Of a DNA stretch of 64,000 nt, positions 63,919 through 64,000 are shown in pieces. The DNA comes from Rhodococcus qingshengii JCM 15477. Its GTDB lineage: Bacteria; Actinomycetota; Actinomycetes; Mycobacteriales; Mycobacteriaceae. The translations under genes were made by a program, and so were the position numbers. The notes under the pieces are model-generated. The model made no database searches. It had not been told where the DNA came from and saw only the letters and a program-made list of their open reading frames with translations. Position 1 is the first letter of the stretch. Every line of letters starts with the position of its first letter. The stretch spans positions 3,082,501 through 3,146,500 of the forward strand of contig NZ_CP096563.1 in the NCBI RefSeq assembly GCF_023221595.1. The letters run 5' to 3'.

Positions 63919-64000
63919 CGTCGGACTCCTTCTTGCTGTCGTCTGCGGATTCGGGTTCGACGTAAGCGGGGACCGGCGTGATGGTCACCCGGTCGATACG
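63911..64000 (-). CDS. C-terminal end of an upstream CNNM/CorC-like paralog (partial)
   Basis: Only the last 29 codons are inside the window (RIDRVTITPVPAYVEPESADDSKKESDDE-stop). An acidic tail after a short beta strand fits the end of the CorC-domain paralog that normally precedes this gene. The stop overlaps the next start (ATGAATAA). Confidence 0.6.
   Translation of the reverse strand, partial: RIDRVTITPVPAYVEPESADDSKKESDDE

Overview
The window is a high-GC actinobacterial chromosome segment, almost certainly from a mycolic-acid-containing genus of the Mycobacteriales and most likely Rhodococcus (R. erythropolis-like). The evidence is a gene order that follows the M. tuberculosis block Rv1456c-Rv1496 as I remember it, fabG1-inhA of mycolate synthesis, the lipomannan mannosyltransferase MptB, an Ag85-like mycolyltransferase, a lycopene cyclase, and frequent GTG and probably leaderless starts.

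Layout. Bases 1-3431 (minus): an ABC-2 exporter (permease and ATPase) and mptB, linked by four-base overlaps. 3562-10209 (plus): the SUF Fe-S assembly operon sufR-B-D-C-S-U-T. 10549-24834 (plus): one 4761-residue, four-module NRPS with an EntF-like first condensation domain, an extra half condensation domain, a threonine code in module 1 and a terminal thioesterase. 24836-28737: ku, a secreted mycolyltransferase, a lycopene cyclase and an SDR. The NRPS-to-SDR block lies where M. tuberculosis has other genes, so it is accessory relative to that genome.

28867-34107: an ABC-F ATPase, acnR and acn, with a strongly self-complementary acn-acnR gap and a candidate AcnR operator. 34564-40466 (plus): a membrane protein, a RipA-type NlpC/P60 hydrolase, and moxR-DUF58-VWA. 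40537-43275: fabG1, inhA and ferrochelatase. 43287-48536: small poorly known genes, a HypX-like formyltransferase/enoyl-CoA-hydratase fusion with no hydrogenase in view, and DUF3097. 48579-52264: NfeD/paraslipin, a SatD-like HTH protein with its membrane partner and an array of TTGACT half-sites, and a TVP38 protein. 52685-57839: methylmalonyl-CoA mutase (mutA, mutB) and its chaperone meaB.

57902-64000 (minus): a TauE/SafE sulfur-anion exporter preceded by a short ORF ending in a cysteine cluster (a candidate cysteine-responsive attenuator), then a six-gene string: nucleoside hydrolase, OsmC, an apparently permuted CoA-transferase, an unnamed cytoplasmic protein and two CNNM/CBS proteins, the outermost cut by the window edge.

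No tRNA, rRNA, insertion sequence, phage gene or CRISPR array was seen. Hairpin terminators lie at most convergent junctions. The least explained items are the NRPS, the tauE leader, the SatD operator array, the acn-acnR palindromes and the orphan HypX.
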